From the NCBI GenBank assembly GCA_944470555.2, contig OX104127.1, positions 144,003,787 to 144,067,786 of the forward strand: a DNA stretch of 64,000 bases, in the 5' to 3' direction. The position numbers were made by a program, and so were the translations under genes. Origin of the DNA: Heterobilharzia americana. Taxonomy: Eukaryota > Platyhelminthes > Trematoda > Strigeidida > Schistosomatidae. The notes under the pieces were generated by a model. That model saw only the letters and a list, made by a program, of their open reading frames with translations, was not told where the DNA came from and made no database searches. Shown in pieces: positions 25,001 to 32,400 of this stretch (position 1 is its first letter; the number at the start of each line of letters is the position of its first letter).

Positions 25001-28000
25001 TTCACTTCCGACTGGTTGACCCGACAGGCCACAGTTTCCTATCAGAACTTCGGGCTATCCATCTGGAAGCATGTCACTAATGAGCACTATACTTTAAGGT
25101 TAATGTGGATTGTACTTTTTAATGTGCAATGTTAGCTGAAGTATGATTGGGTTGGGACAAGAATAAAGGTGATCAGACCAAAAAATAGCATCAGTCTAGG
25201 AGATGTATGACTGATCACCTGAGTCGCACAACGGAATGTAAATTACCCAGCTATGCTACTCAAGAAGGTTGGAATGAATGGTGGATGATGCAGATGTACG
25301 CTTTCTTTATTTTAAGGTCTTGAAGATTTTGTTAAACTTCCTCCCGCTTCATACATATGTCTGCCTTCATATCATTTTTTCTACTTTCTTCTTCCTTGAG
25401 TGTTGTAACGAAGTGTGGAACTTTGAACTTATGCACTTCTGTGCCAGATTTCACATTCCATGCTTCTCTCTGTTTCACTTGAATCCTCGATTAAACTTAA
25501 AGTATACCTTGAAAATTTTTGTTTACCTATAATGATTTATTTCCTGTCTTAAACGAGTCTAGGCGTACATGTATAGTAATCAAAGTGAACACTTCTATTG
25601 CTTTATTTTCACATTTTATTTTAATTCCACTCAAAAAAATTTCGTAAAAATGTGGGCACTTATGCTGCCCAACAAATAATAGTCTATCAAATATATAGGT
25701 ATTTTCAGGCTAAATAATACCAGCGTAAAAACTTAATTTCGAGATTTCACTAGCTGTAAATAAAGTCATTGCAAGGTAAACAGCATATCTGGATGTTCTT
25801 CAAGGTCAATGGACTGCTGTATTGTAGTAAGAGTTATAGGTATATTCTTTTTAATGTGAAAAGTTACTTCAAGAAAAGATAAGGACAGGCCAGTATCATA
25901 GTGGTCATACTTTTTTAAAAAGCGCATATCATTAAATAAATAGTGTAATGTATATTGTCCCATATAAATGTTGTCTTGTTTGTAATGAAAATTTCTTGTC
26001 TAACATTAATGAATACTTATTATTGCTTCTTTCAGCCAGACACAGTACATGTGAGTTCCACCTTAGCCGAAAATTTGTCTAACTATCCGTATATTTTGGA
26101 AAGTCGAGGAGAACAGATGATAAAGGTGAGGTTACAGAATATTTCGTTATCAGTATAGAAACCGTCTGAAATAATTCCATTTTAATCCATAAGACTTTTG
26201 AACGGATTTCATCACATTCTAATACCATCCTTTATTCTACTGAAGAATGACGTGTTTATTTACTGAACTTATTCGCCACGTTGTGGCTAATTGTTGTCCA
26301 GTAGTCACCTTCCGAGGCCTAATCTTGGTAAGAATATCTTGACTGGGGAAAACTCGATTGCGGAATTCTACATTTGCTTTCCTTGAAAATCTATGTTAAG
26401 ACTGCTAATTATGGTGTGTCTTATTATTGTTCTTTTTCCCTTGGGTTCCTAGTGGAACATAGGGCTTCAGTAGCACGCCTCCATTGCACCCTGTTTTCTG
26501 CAGTCTTTCTGACCGGGCACCACGATTGCCCACAAGCTTTCATTTCTTCCTCACATGATCTCCTCAATGTCGCCTTGGGACACCCAACTCGTCGTTTCCC
26601 CTCTAGGTTCCACTCGAGGGCCTAATGCTTGATGTCTCCAGTCGGCCTTCTCAACACCATTGAATATATCAAGAAATGCAAGGTACATGATACTGACTAT
26701 TTTAAACATCTGGATATCACTAGGATCAGTCAGCAGTGATACTTAACCGTTGAATGGGCATTTGAATGTCTCGATGTAATTACTAATGTTAATGAGTTCA
26801 TTACTGAATGATTTTGTTAACTTGTTTCTATTTCATAACAAACATTCACTTTCTAACGATTTGTGCGATGAAACTTATTCAACTAACAGATGTAAAAGTT
26901 GTGCAGATTAGGAGAATGGCTACTTAGTACTTTAATGCAGAAATGACTATCAGACAGTCAGGTCTGTGGAAACTTTAAAAAATATAAAAAAGTCAGAGTT
27001 TTCATAGAAGTCTATCTAAATCAGTTCATTTGTTCTGTTTGGAAATCTCCGACCTTCCCTTTTTAAAACTGTATACTACCTAGTAGAATTATTCAACCAA
27101 ATGTTAAAGAGAATAAATCTTGGATTTCATGTAATGAAGCACGAACCAGAAATATCTCAATCTGTTTTACGCAAGCAGATATGAGTAAAAATGTCTTGAC
27201 TATATTATCCTATAACTGATATTGATCAGATGATGACGTTTGGGAAATGATAAGGTGAAGCTGTTGAAATCACTATGTACACTGTTCAACCTTCATATAG
27301 ATAAAAGCATTCGATTTTCACGTAGTATTACCTAGTAGGGTCATGGGTGCACACTGTTGAGCCCTATACTAAAGCGAAACAGCTATCCAGTGCTTCCAGT
27401 CTCCAAATGTTCCTCCATCTGACGTCAGTCCATGATGAATACTAACTTGAAATCAGTACACCCCCACAAACCCCCAAATTGAGATATTATATATGTATAT
27501 ATATAATTTTATCTATCACTAACATTAAAATGTGAGATTACAGAATGATCTTCACTTTCTTTCTGTTAAAAAATGTTAAGGGTAAAGGGAAAATGTTCAC
27601 TTACTTTGTCAGAGGTCGAAAAACAAATTTTACCACAATAGATACAGTCACTGGGGAAGAGCTGGACTTCAAAAAATTGTTACAAGAAGATATCAGAATC
27701 AATAATCAAGAAATAGATGAATCAGATGATTTTGATTCAGAAATTCATCTTGATAATAACGAAAATGATACCAGTTCGGTTACAATTTCTGAAATGTCAA
27801 GTATCGCTGATGATTTAGAATATTTTCCAGAAATTCAAGAATTAAATCTCAATAAAACTAACAATTTTACCGATCACTTGAACACTTCAAACAAAAATTA
27901 TGTTGATGTTAATCATAATGAAGCTTTTTATGAACATGAAATTCAATCAGAAGAAATGAATTTAGTTCAAAGAAAACAAAATCAACCGGATTTAAAACTA

Positions 28001-28033
28001 ATTTATAGTAATTTTAACAAGATTATTCGATGA
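966..28033 (+). CDS. Atypical soluble guanylate cyclase beta-type subunit, gene A (5' exon outside window)
   Basis: Spliced gene; exons seen at 966-1026, 6152-6239, 8298-8427, 11387-11533, 17709-17855, 20696-21004, 26036-26125 and 27581-28033. All junctions are AG/GT and the phases join without a stop (1425 nt, 475 codons including stop). The order is HNOBA (H-NOX-associated) domain, signalling helix with QCLPREVA, then a class III nucleotide cyclase domain, then a 151-codon Asn/Asp/Glu-rich tail. The H-NOX heme domain should be encoded left of position 1. Family role: cytosolic enzyme making cGMP from GTP under control of a heme gas sensor. Guanine-specifying Glu (VETVND) and Cys (RFCLFGD) and the Asn/Arg pair (NTASR) are present, but the first metal Asp is Lys (CFTKVV). 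It is therefore probably a beta-like half needing an alpha-type partner (inference). The tandem paralogue is at 37898-61865. Confidence 0.9.
1027..1529 (+). other. Intron of gene A, nothing recognised
   Basis: AT-rich intron sequence with no open frame or repeat that I can name. The same holds for 2346-3195 and 3560-4065. Confidence 0.5.
1530..2345 (-). mobile_element. Penelope-like element 3' remnant (GIY-YIG region)
   Basis: Parallels 22231-23060 closely in the same orientation: the terminal segment (ctgagctggattgttta), untranslated part, and the region coding the GIY-YIG endonuclease. Frames are broken here. Located in the gene A intron. Confidence 0.7.
3196..3402 (+). repeat. Sm-alpha SINE with near-complete hammerhead
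   Basis: Plus-strand unit ending ccactgtctatcattact. The core CTGATGAG and GAAA are intact (about 3331-3370) and helix I can form with G-U pairs. The first stem II pair is G-G instead of G-C, so activity is doubtful. A minus-oriented scrap of the same family follows at 3508-3555. Confidence 0.7.
4066..6045 (-). mobile_element. RTE-clade (SR2-like) retrotransposon, 3'-deleted
   Basis: Minus strand: 5' untranslated region (about 6045-5830), start of the endonuclease (KVSIGTCNVHTMFEAG at about 5790-5740), and the NAKLGGDN / GEMNENGELFAEFC / HKATW endonuclease block at 5306-5130. The linker follows, and the copy stops at 4066 before the reverse transcriptase. Many frameshifts. Losing the 3' half is unusual, because target-primed insertion normally keeps the 3' end. 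Confidence 0.8.
6152..6239 (+). CDS. Gene A exon: HNOBA core
   Basis: 88-nt exon (phase 1 in, phase 2 out; ttttctag acceptor, gtgagt donor). It encodes LHLKGAMFYIEEW and LLFIGKP, matching the HNOBA signature LKGQM-Y---(D/E)--LFL-SP of soluble guanylate cyclases. Gene B's counterpart (43663-43768) is 18 nt longer, a whole number of codons. Confidence 0.88.
6240..8297 (+). other. Intron of gene A, no recognisable element
   Basis: 2.1 kb of AT-rich sequence between two exons. No repeat family, RNA gene or convincing open frame seen on either strand. Confidence 0.5.
8298..8427 (+). CDS. Gene A exon: end of HNOBA, start of signalling helix
   Basis: 130-nt exon, phase 2 in, phase 0 out; acceptor tgctaag, donor gtatct. 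It encodes GLHLQDLNMYDRS, the family's (R)GL-LSD---HD stretch leading into the coiled signalling helix, and ends in a Leu-run and KK. The gene B equivalent is 129 nt and out of frame. Confidence 0.87.
8760..8985 (+). repeat. Decayed hammerhead-SINE (second family) with C-run
   Basis: Contains the family signature acttccatactatgaca-aaacagctacccagtg in mutated form, followed by an 11-base C run at 8947-8957. No functional ribozyme core remains. Confidence 0.5.
9648..9946 (-). repeat. Sm-alpha SINE, nearly full length, decayed
   Basis: Minus-strand copy from leader (cctctgttggcagatagg, reverse) through the ribozyme zone (9760-9810) to the tRNA-like head (gccactttttgtgcaac). The ribozyme core is mutated. 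Directly abuts the RTE copy that follows. Confidence 0.7.
9947..10803 (+). mobile_element. RTE (SR2-like) 3' fragment, twin of the copy at 18598
   Basis: Plus-strand 3' part of the RTE: NEDVKAIQDRKDSETGL block, then the conserved 3' region ending ttccactacgaacccaaagg. The 61-codon frame at 10201-10386 is identical in the minus-strand copy at 18993-19178. It contains a G-rich minisatellite (10597-10660). 5'-truncated. Confidence 0.8.
10597..10660 (+). repeat. G-rich minisatellite with G-quadruplex motif
   Basis: Short GAGGC/GGGGC-type units. Positions 10624-10646 hold five runs of three or four G separated by single bases, fitting the canonical G-quadruplex pattern. It stands out in an AT-rich window. 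The sister RTE copy near 18755-18780 has a much shorter version. Confidence 0.8.
10804..10960 (+). repeat. Sm-alpha SINE 3' part, decayed
   Basis: Plus-strand unit with GAAA and stem II largely kept (gtcccaagtaggatgaaa), but the core CTGATGAG is CTGGTGGG, so it is inactive by inspection. Confidence 0.65.
11387..11533 (+). CDS. Gene A exon: signalling helix / coiled coil
   Basis: 147-nt, 49-codon exon in phase 0. It encodes a charged helix followed by LLIQCLPREVAKQIRQG, matching the Leu-Leu-x-x-(V/C)-(L/I)-P-x-x-V-A-x-x-(I/L)-R motif just before the cyclase domain. Gene B has a 147-nt counterpart at 46614-46760 with [15 protein letters not shown]. Confidence 0.9.
12084..14751 (-). mobile_element. 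RTE (SR2-like) retrotransposon, 5'-truncated, with 15-bp target duplication
   Basis: Flanked by the exact direct repeat TCATGGCCAGTGTAT (12069-12083 and 14752-14766). On the minus strand it opens inside the endonuclease (MGDMNAKLGGDN, HKATW at 14700-14500). It continues through a linker into a reverse transcriptase with NFIDFEKAFDSVDRE (motif A), VKQGCLLSPMIF (motif B) and DFADDLCLMSH (motif C), and ends in a (TAA)n tail, read here as (TTA)n. Several frameshifts separate the segments, so it is dead. Inserted in a gene A intron, opposite to the gene. Confidence 0.92.
14767..14990 (+). repeat. Sm-alpha SINE, decayed
   Basis: Plus-strand unit: acccgttgcacataaggtgg head, A-box-like gtggcttaatgg, ribozyme zone at 14928-14975 with stem II (gtccgaagtaggac) and GAAA intact. 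The core is CTGACTAGTAA, so no cleavage is expected. Confidence 0.7.
15448..16044 (+). mobile_element. RTE (SR2-like) 3' fragment with imperfect target duplication
   Basis: Plus-strand 3' end of the RTE (GTNQPRTY region, then ttccactaggaacccaaggg) and an (ATA)n tail. Flanks agttatcaagct (15436-15447) and agttatccagct (16045-16056) match at 11 of 12 bases, marking an old insertion. Confidence 0.85.
16476..16521 (-). ncRNA. Hammerhead ribozyme, second SINE family
   Basis: Minus strand: helix I GCGCTG/CAGTGC (one G-U), core CTGAGGA, stem II GTCC/GGAC with a 7-nt loop, GAAA, mini helix III CAGCTG, cleavage after GTC. All core bases are intact. Confidence 0.75.
16973..17018 (+). ncRNA. Hammerhead ribozyme, second SINE family, intact
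   Basis: Helix I GCACTG (16973-16978) pairs perfectly with CAGTGC (17013-17018). Core CTGAGGA, stem II GTCC/GGAC around CATACTA, GAAA at 17001-17004, self-complementary CAGCTG as helix III, predicted cut after C17012. The layout equals the Sm-alpha ribozyme but every helix has a different sequence. Confidence 0.8.
17709..17855 (+). CDS. Gene A exon: N-terminal part of cyclase catalytic domain
   Basis: 147-nt exon in phase 0 after a long pyrimidine tract. It encodes [13 protein letters not shown] and LNRMYTLYDSM, the beta1-strand and following helix of the class III cyclase fold. In the family block F-x-D-x-x-G-F the metal Asp is Lys and the Gly is Asn here. The same changes occur in gene B. 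Confidence 0.9.
18440..18577 (-). repeat. tRNA-derived SINE, third type
   Basis: Minus strand gives a tRNA-like head with A-box TAGCTCAGCTGG and B-box GGTTCAAATC; the acceptor stem does not pair, so it is not a tRNA gene. Related scraps lie at 45760-45870, 53010-53260 and 58450-58690. Confidence 0.55.
18598..20110 (-). mobile_element. RTE (SR2-like) 3' half
   Basis: Begins with the reversed (TAA)n tail and runs into the reverse transcriptase region (SKILSHIILERLN at about 20050-20010). Inactive, with many frameshifts. Its 3' 800 bp is almost identical to 9985-10800 in inverse orientation. Confidence 0.82.
20111..20695 (+). other. Intron remainder before the catalytic exon
   Basis: AT-rich, no element recognised. 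The same applies to 21005-21539. Confidence 0.45.
20696..21004 (+). CDS. Gene A exon: cyclase catalytic core
   Basis: 309-nt exon in phase 0, acceptor ccgaag, donor gtaagt. It contains [13 protein letters not shown] (guanine Glu, second metal Asp kept), LCIGCHTGSIVAGIVG and [15 protein letters not shown]. These supply the guanine-recognising Cys and the Asn and Arg that stabilise the transition state. An insert of about 15 residues after the ALDILE helix is longer than in vertebrate beta1 and variable between the two paralogues. Confidence 0.92.
21540..22230 (+). mobile_element. Penelope-like element, C-terminal fragment
   Basis: Broken frames give SETLRMILNKARIKV, FKPTNSLRDKLCRLKDP and a GIY-YIG-like NDCEVKYISQTSW...RIAEHRNLAT, then NDATRIPEIWKT, the order seen at the end of Penelope proteins. 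Stops and frameshifts throughout. Confidence 0.7.
22231..23060 (-). mobile_element. Penelope-like element 3' part with GIY-YIG endonuclease
   Basis: The minus-strand frame 22888-22688 reads YKINCNNYSQHYIGQSGRPL and HEHQLAIKRH, the GIY-YIG core with its Cys-rich lead and Arg/Glu-His. 5'-truncated, and head to head with the next copy. Confidence 0.82.
23078..24690 (+). mobile_element. Penelope-like element, reverse transcriptase part
   Basis: Starts with the terminal segment (aacaacccagctcag) shared with the previous copy. It then encodes an N-terminal region (23315-23746), LPADKGFTTVVMEKK, GRPKIHKPDIPLRPVVS, SFDVTA (motif A), YKHMKGTPIGSPISGLIAE (motif B) and CYVDDTFVI (motif C, Asp-Asp). Several frameshifts and stops; the endonuclease part is missing. 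Confidence 0.88.
24740..25080 (-). repeat. Hammerhead-SINE (second family), decayed
   Basis: Minus-oriented copy beginning with caaggtactgttcatcacagactgatatcag. The ribozyme zone near 24793-24840 has lost the core (ttccgtcctagtatggggctcttcagc). Confidence 0.6.
26036..26125 (+). CDS. Gene A exon: end of cyclase domain
   Basis: 90-nt exon, phase 0 both ends (ctttcag acceptor, gtgagg donor). It encodes VHVSSTLAENL and YILESRGEQMIK, matching the INVS-x-T-x-x-x-L and E-x-R-G-x-x-x-x-K-G end of the catalytic fold. The gene B counterpart is also 90 nt. Confidence 0.88.
26418..26662 (-). mobile_element. RTE (SR2-like) 3' terminal fragment
   Basis: Short minus-strand copy: tail, cccttgggttcctagtgg and the conserved 3' block, ending at about 26662. 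It lies in the gene A intron after the penultimate cyclase exon. Confidence 0.75.
27336..27475 (+). repeat. Hammerhead-SINE (second family), 3' part, decayed
   Basis: gggtcatgggtgcacactg, then a damaged core and cgaaacagctatccagtgc, then the family 3' end (gatgaatactaacttgaaat and a C-rich tail). Stem II is lost. Confidence 0.6.
27581..28033 (+). CDS. Gene A last exon: GKGKM strand and C-terminal tail
   Basis: 453-nt terminal exon ending in TGA. It starts GKGKMFTYFVRGRK, the last strand of the cyclase domain, and then runs about 135 residues of low-complexity Asn/Asp/Glu/Ser sequence with no recognised domain. AATAAA at 28198-28203 and again at 28512-28517 are candidate polyadenylation signals. 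The acceptor is agttaag-like after a weak pyrimidine tract. Confidence 0.87.
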   Translation, partial: GKGKMFTYFVRGRKTNFTTIDTVTGEELDFKKLLQEDIRINNQEIDESDDFDSEIHLDNNENDTSSVTISEMSSIADDLEYFPEIQELNLNKTNNFTDHLNTSNKNYVDVNHNEAFYEHEIQSEEMNLVQRKQNQPDLKLIYSNFNKIIR

Positions 28034-29431
28034 TTTTCTATTAATTTATTCTAATTACTTTTAAGATATAGTTTACCTGTCATTGATGATCATAATTACT
28101 TCATTTGTAACGACTATGAAATTTTTTTTCAACTTTGAAAATGTTATCTAGAAAAACATCTTCTAGTGGAATACTTCAGTTGGCAGACAACAATAAGAAT
28201 AAATCATCTATGCAATTTAGATATCTTGCCGAAGAAGCTGTGACGTATACAACGAAACTTTCCTATAAACCTTGTTTTTGATTTTATAAACACACTTTAG
28301 GACTAGATTAAGACCTATATAATTTAGATTTTTGTTCGGATTTTATTGATTTCAAGTTGATGTTCATTATGGACTAACATAAGTTTGAATTACTATCCAG
28401 TGCTCAGCAATGACTTGTTTCCAGATGAGATTCCTAAACTTGTTATCAGAAATCGTGACCGATGGGGCAAATCAAGTAGGATGTGAGGAAAAGTGCTCAG
28501 TGATAATATTGAATAAAGGTCACACTAAATCATGAACTGAAAGAAGTAGGAAAATAGGGAGCAGCTGTTCAGTACTCTAGGGTTTTCAGTTGCCCTCTAA
28601 ACTGATGTGTGTCTGTGACGAATACCAACTTGAAATCATCTATCATAATCTGTTATCGAGTTCTAGCATCTTTCGGTGATGATCTCTTACCAATGTTATT
28701 GTAAGTTATTATTGATTTGAAGCGTTGCTGAGGTCATTATTTGTATGAACTGGCTAACAGTAAACTACTAGAAAACTAGGACAATGACCTTTAACCTACC
28801 TATATGGAAGACATAACTTTGACTCCTTAAACGCTCTAGGTTCTGATCCTTATCATATGATACAGACTGCAAAGACATTTACAGCTGGAAATACTGATCT
28901 AAGGCAGTCTCAAGTAGGTTGGTGCATTGTAGCTGATTCCAAACCCCAGTTGCAGGAACTTAAAAATTTCATTAGTTAGACTTGAAGCTGCGACTACTTA
29001 GTTACACTTTTCAAATATACCCTCTGTTCTTTCCATGGGTGGACAGCTTAGCGACTTTCTAGATATCTTACTGCTTATTTTACATACAATGTAGGCATTT
29101 CTCGAGGTAAAAAAAATGAATAAAGAAAAAGCTGATAACCACATGCATAATGAGTAATTTGATATAGGAACCATCAATGGATTCATTTAAACAGCACAAA
29201 AGTTTAAGTATAAAATGGAATTCAAATATGTTCTGTACTGTCCGTCAATGAGTTTCAAACTTTTACTTATTTTCACATAAGAAAACTGAGAGAAGTGATG
29301 TGTTTCCACGCATATAAAAGTCAAAGATAAGTGGATCAGTTCCTTAGATTCGACTTCATGCTTGTATATGTTTCTTTTGTTTTCATGATATACAAGTATT
29401 CAAAAATATCTTTATTCTTTTCTTATTTTAG
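28034..29431 (+). other. Gene A 3' flank and intergenic stretch
   Basis: Contains the AATAAA signals noted for gene A and, at about 28360-28650, a very decayed hammerhead-SINE (agcagctgttcagtactc). Nothing else recognised. Confidence 0.45.
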
Positions 29432-32400
29432 ACATGGAATACCCTGATGTGTTGAAGGATACAGAAAATCAGTCCGCTTCAGATTTAACCTTTACCTCTT
29501 CAAGATCAATTTTATTTGAAAATCTTGGTAAGACAAATAGCTATTCATACATATAAGGAAGCTTTTAAAAAATTAGGAACACCAAATTTTCCAAAATGTC
29601 ATTCTTTTAACCAGGCAAAAAGGCTTGAATGTATTAACAGGATTAAGTTCTGTGATTAAAGCTAACCTAGATTAGATCAGATGAATTAGAGATGAGTGGA
29701 GGAATGAATTCGAATTGAACAAAGCAAGAACAAAGCTTCATATTCTATTCTCCGGCTTCTCATCAGCTGTGAAATTCTACAATGACGAAGGTTATTATAA
29801 CTACCGAATAAAATATTTGAAGTGCTTCAACTGATGTAGGTAAAGACCAGATTCAAAATTCCTAGAGTATTAACAAACTGAGGGAATAGAAAGACAAGAT
29901 CGCAGTAAAATAATAAAAATCAGGAGTAACGCAACAGACTCAGGTGTCGGAAAATTAGAAATCAACTTAAACTAGTGAGTGAAGATCTTAAGAATATTAT
30001 GTACAAGTTAAAGTGCAGTTGCTGGGGTAATGCGAGGTTAATTATGTTGTCTTTGCTGGATACAGAAGTCGGACAGTAATCGTTTAATTGCTTCTGCGAA
30101 ATGAAACAGACTATCTGTTCTCTACACAGTCATGATTTTGAAGGTGCATGCTGTGACCAGTAGTATAACCTAACAGTCTACGAGTGATATAACCCTAGCA
30201 GACCACCAACAATACGAATCTAACGCGCAAACAAATCGACTCTAACACAAATTAGAACGTCCATCACCATAAAAACAGTACTATCGAAGAGCAGAGACAA
30301 GCAGAGAAGATAAACCGCTGACAAAGAGCTTTTCACTGTCTCAACAACAGTCAATACAGCTGACAGCGATTCTGAATATTTGCATTTCTAAATGAGCTTG
30401 ACAATACTGAATCCATACATGAGCAAAAATCGTTAACAGCCCATGAGAGTTTAGCCTTGAGAGGAGAGAGAAAAAAAACTAGTGAAAACAGCCATGTAGG
30501 TTATTTTAAGGTCATGGACAAAACAACAGGTAAAGCTATGCAAAACTAGGAGTATATTGCATTGCGACTGACCTCAACTGTATGTTGTATATCCAATAAG
30601 TGTCTAGCAGTTGCACTTGTATAAAGTTTCTTTGTTTTGAGGTGCAAACCTTTTGGAACATGTTCTGTAAATTTTACAGTTGCCTTTCTCTTTCGTTTTC
30701 TGTCTTCATTTCTCCCCGTTTCATAACTAACCACTTGAAGTGAGGGGTTTTCGTTAGAGAAATCTTTAAGGATCGTGAATCCTTCTTCAAGCTTGTTTTC
30801 TGAGCACAACCCTCTAGATCATAACCAGTCTCCACTCCTTTGGTCATAATATGAGGTGTGAATATAAAGGATTGGATTGGTTTATGCTTTTGGTCCCCTG
30901 ACTACTTTGATAGAAGCAAGAAAGGATAATTTTGTAGAATAATAGAAAATCGAAGGTATTTCTTTGCAATCTGTTCCTTTGAGTATAAGTTATAGTCAAA
31001 TTTTTTATCAGTATATCAGCAGGCTTGAAAAGTGGACGATGAAGTGGTTCTGAAAGAGTAGCGAAATTGTTTAGAAACAGTACTGCAAAGCAGGATAGTA
31101 GGATAGGCATTTTATGATAACTTTTATAATTAATTGAAATGATAGTTGTAAAACAGTTTTGGTAGTAGATTAGGCAATGTAACCAAGGTATAAACAAGAG
31201 TACGGTACTGATAGAAAGGGACGATTAAACTGAGTCCAGCTTAGTGGGTTTTTATCACAACACAAAAATAAGAGGAAGGAAGGAGTGGTTTTGTTGATAT
31301 CGTTACCAAGGTATTTTAGAGCTTACCATTGATTCTAATTCAGCATTAAAGTCAGGTTTTAACCTTCTGATCTCAGTGACATCTGAGAAGTAAAACGAGT
31401 AGAATCACCTTGTGCAATAATTATTTTGAATGCATTTCCAACGTTCACATCATATTCAATGTCCACTAAATCCCATGCTACTGAACTGTCGATAGCGTCC
31501 GGCTATTTTAAGCTCAGACTTCCCTTGGTTAAGCAAAGCGTTTAGCTTCTCATCTCTCCTTCCGTCCAGTTCATCTTCTTTTTCAAGTACACTTGAGTCA
31601 GTAGGTGTAGTTGGGGATAGTTCGTTTGTTCTCCTTGGAAATTCAAATGTCATTTCTCAGTCAGAATACCTTGACTGATGAAAACTAGGAAGAAATGTTT
31701 GACGTTCTACGTTACTTCTTTGGATATAAACCTACAAATAAAGAATTTCATGGTAACCATTTTTTGCTATTTCCAGTTAAAGTTAGATTAATCTTTAAAA
31801 TCTTGGTTCTGACATAAGTTTACTACCAAAATTATTCTACAGAGCATAAACACTAACTATATGTTTTAATTTCTGATAAAAAGTCTTATTCATTTATGTG
31901 AAACTGAAAAGAGTTCAGCTTTAAAGCTGGTTTCTAACCGAAGAATATTTAAAATTACTTATTCAGTTGAGTTGAAATTTGAAGCAGAAGTAAGAATTGT
32001 TCACCAAACGAAGTGTTCATCAAGTAGAAAATGTTTGATTTTGGATTATGAAACTGACGATTTGTTCTTTCTGAAATAACTAATCCAAGATTATTTGCTA
32101 TTGAAGTATGTACTGCAATGGTTTTAAATATTTTATCAGTGTGTCATACCAGTGATCATATGAGTAAAATTTGTAACCAATATAGACTTATATAGTACTC
32201 CACTCATTAGGCTAAATGTAGATTAACCTACTCCAGAAGACCGTTTGGCCAAGCCATGTGTTATCGGGTAACTATCATTTGATTAACGATTTGCAAACTG
32301 GAAAATGAAATTAAGTGCAGTCTTAAAAAAGTACTAAAAATGTATTCTGTATTAAATTTGTAACAGCTTTGGCAACAGAACTTACAAGATGATAGTTGAT

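Noticed and set aside
28141..28281. 46-codon ORF just after the gene A stop
   Set aside because: Lies in the probable 3'UTR, no signal peptide, domain or splice support.
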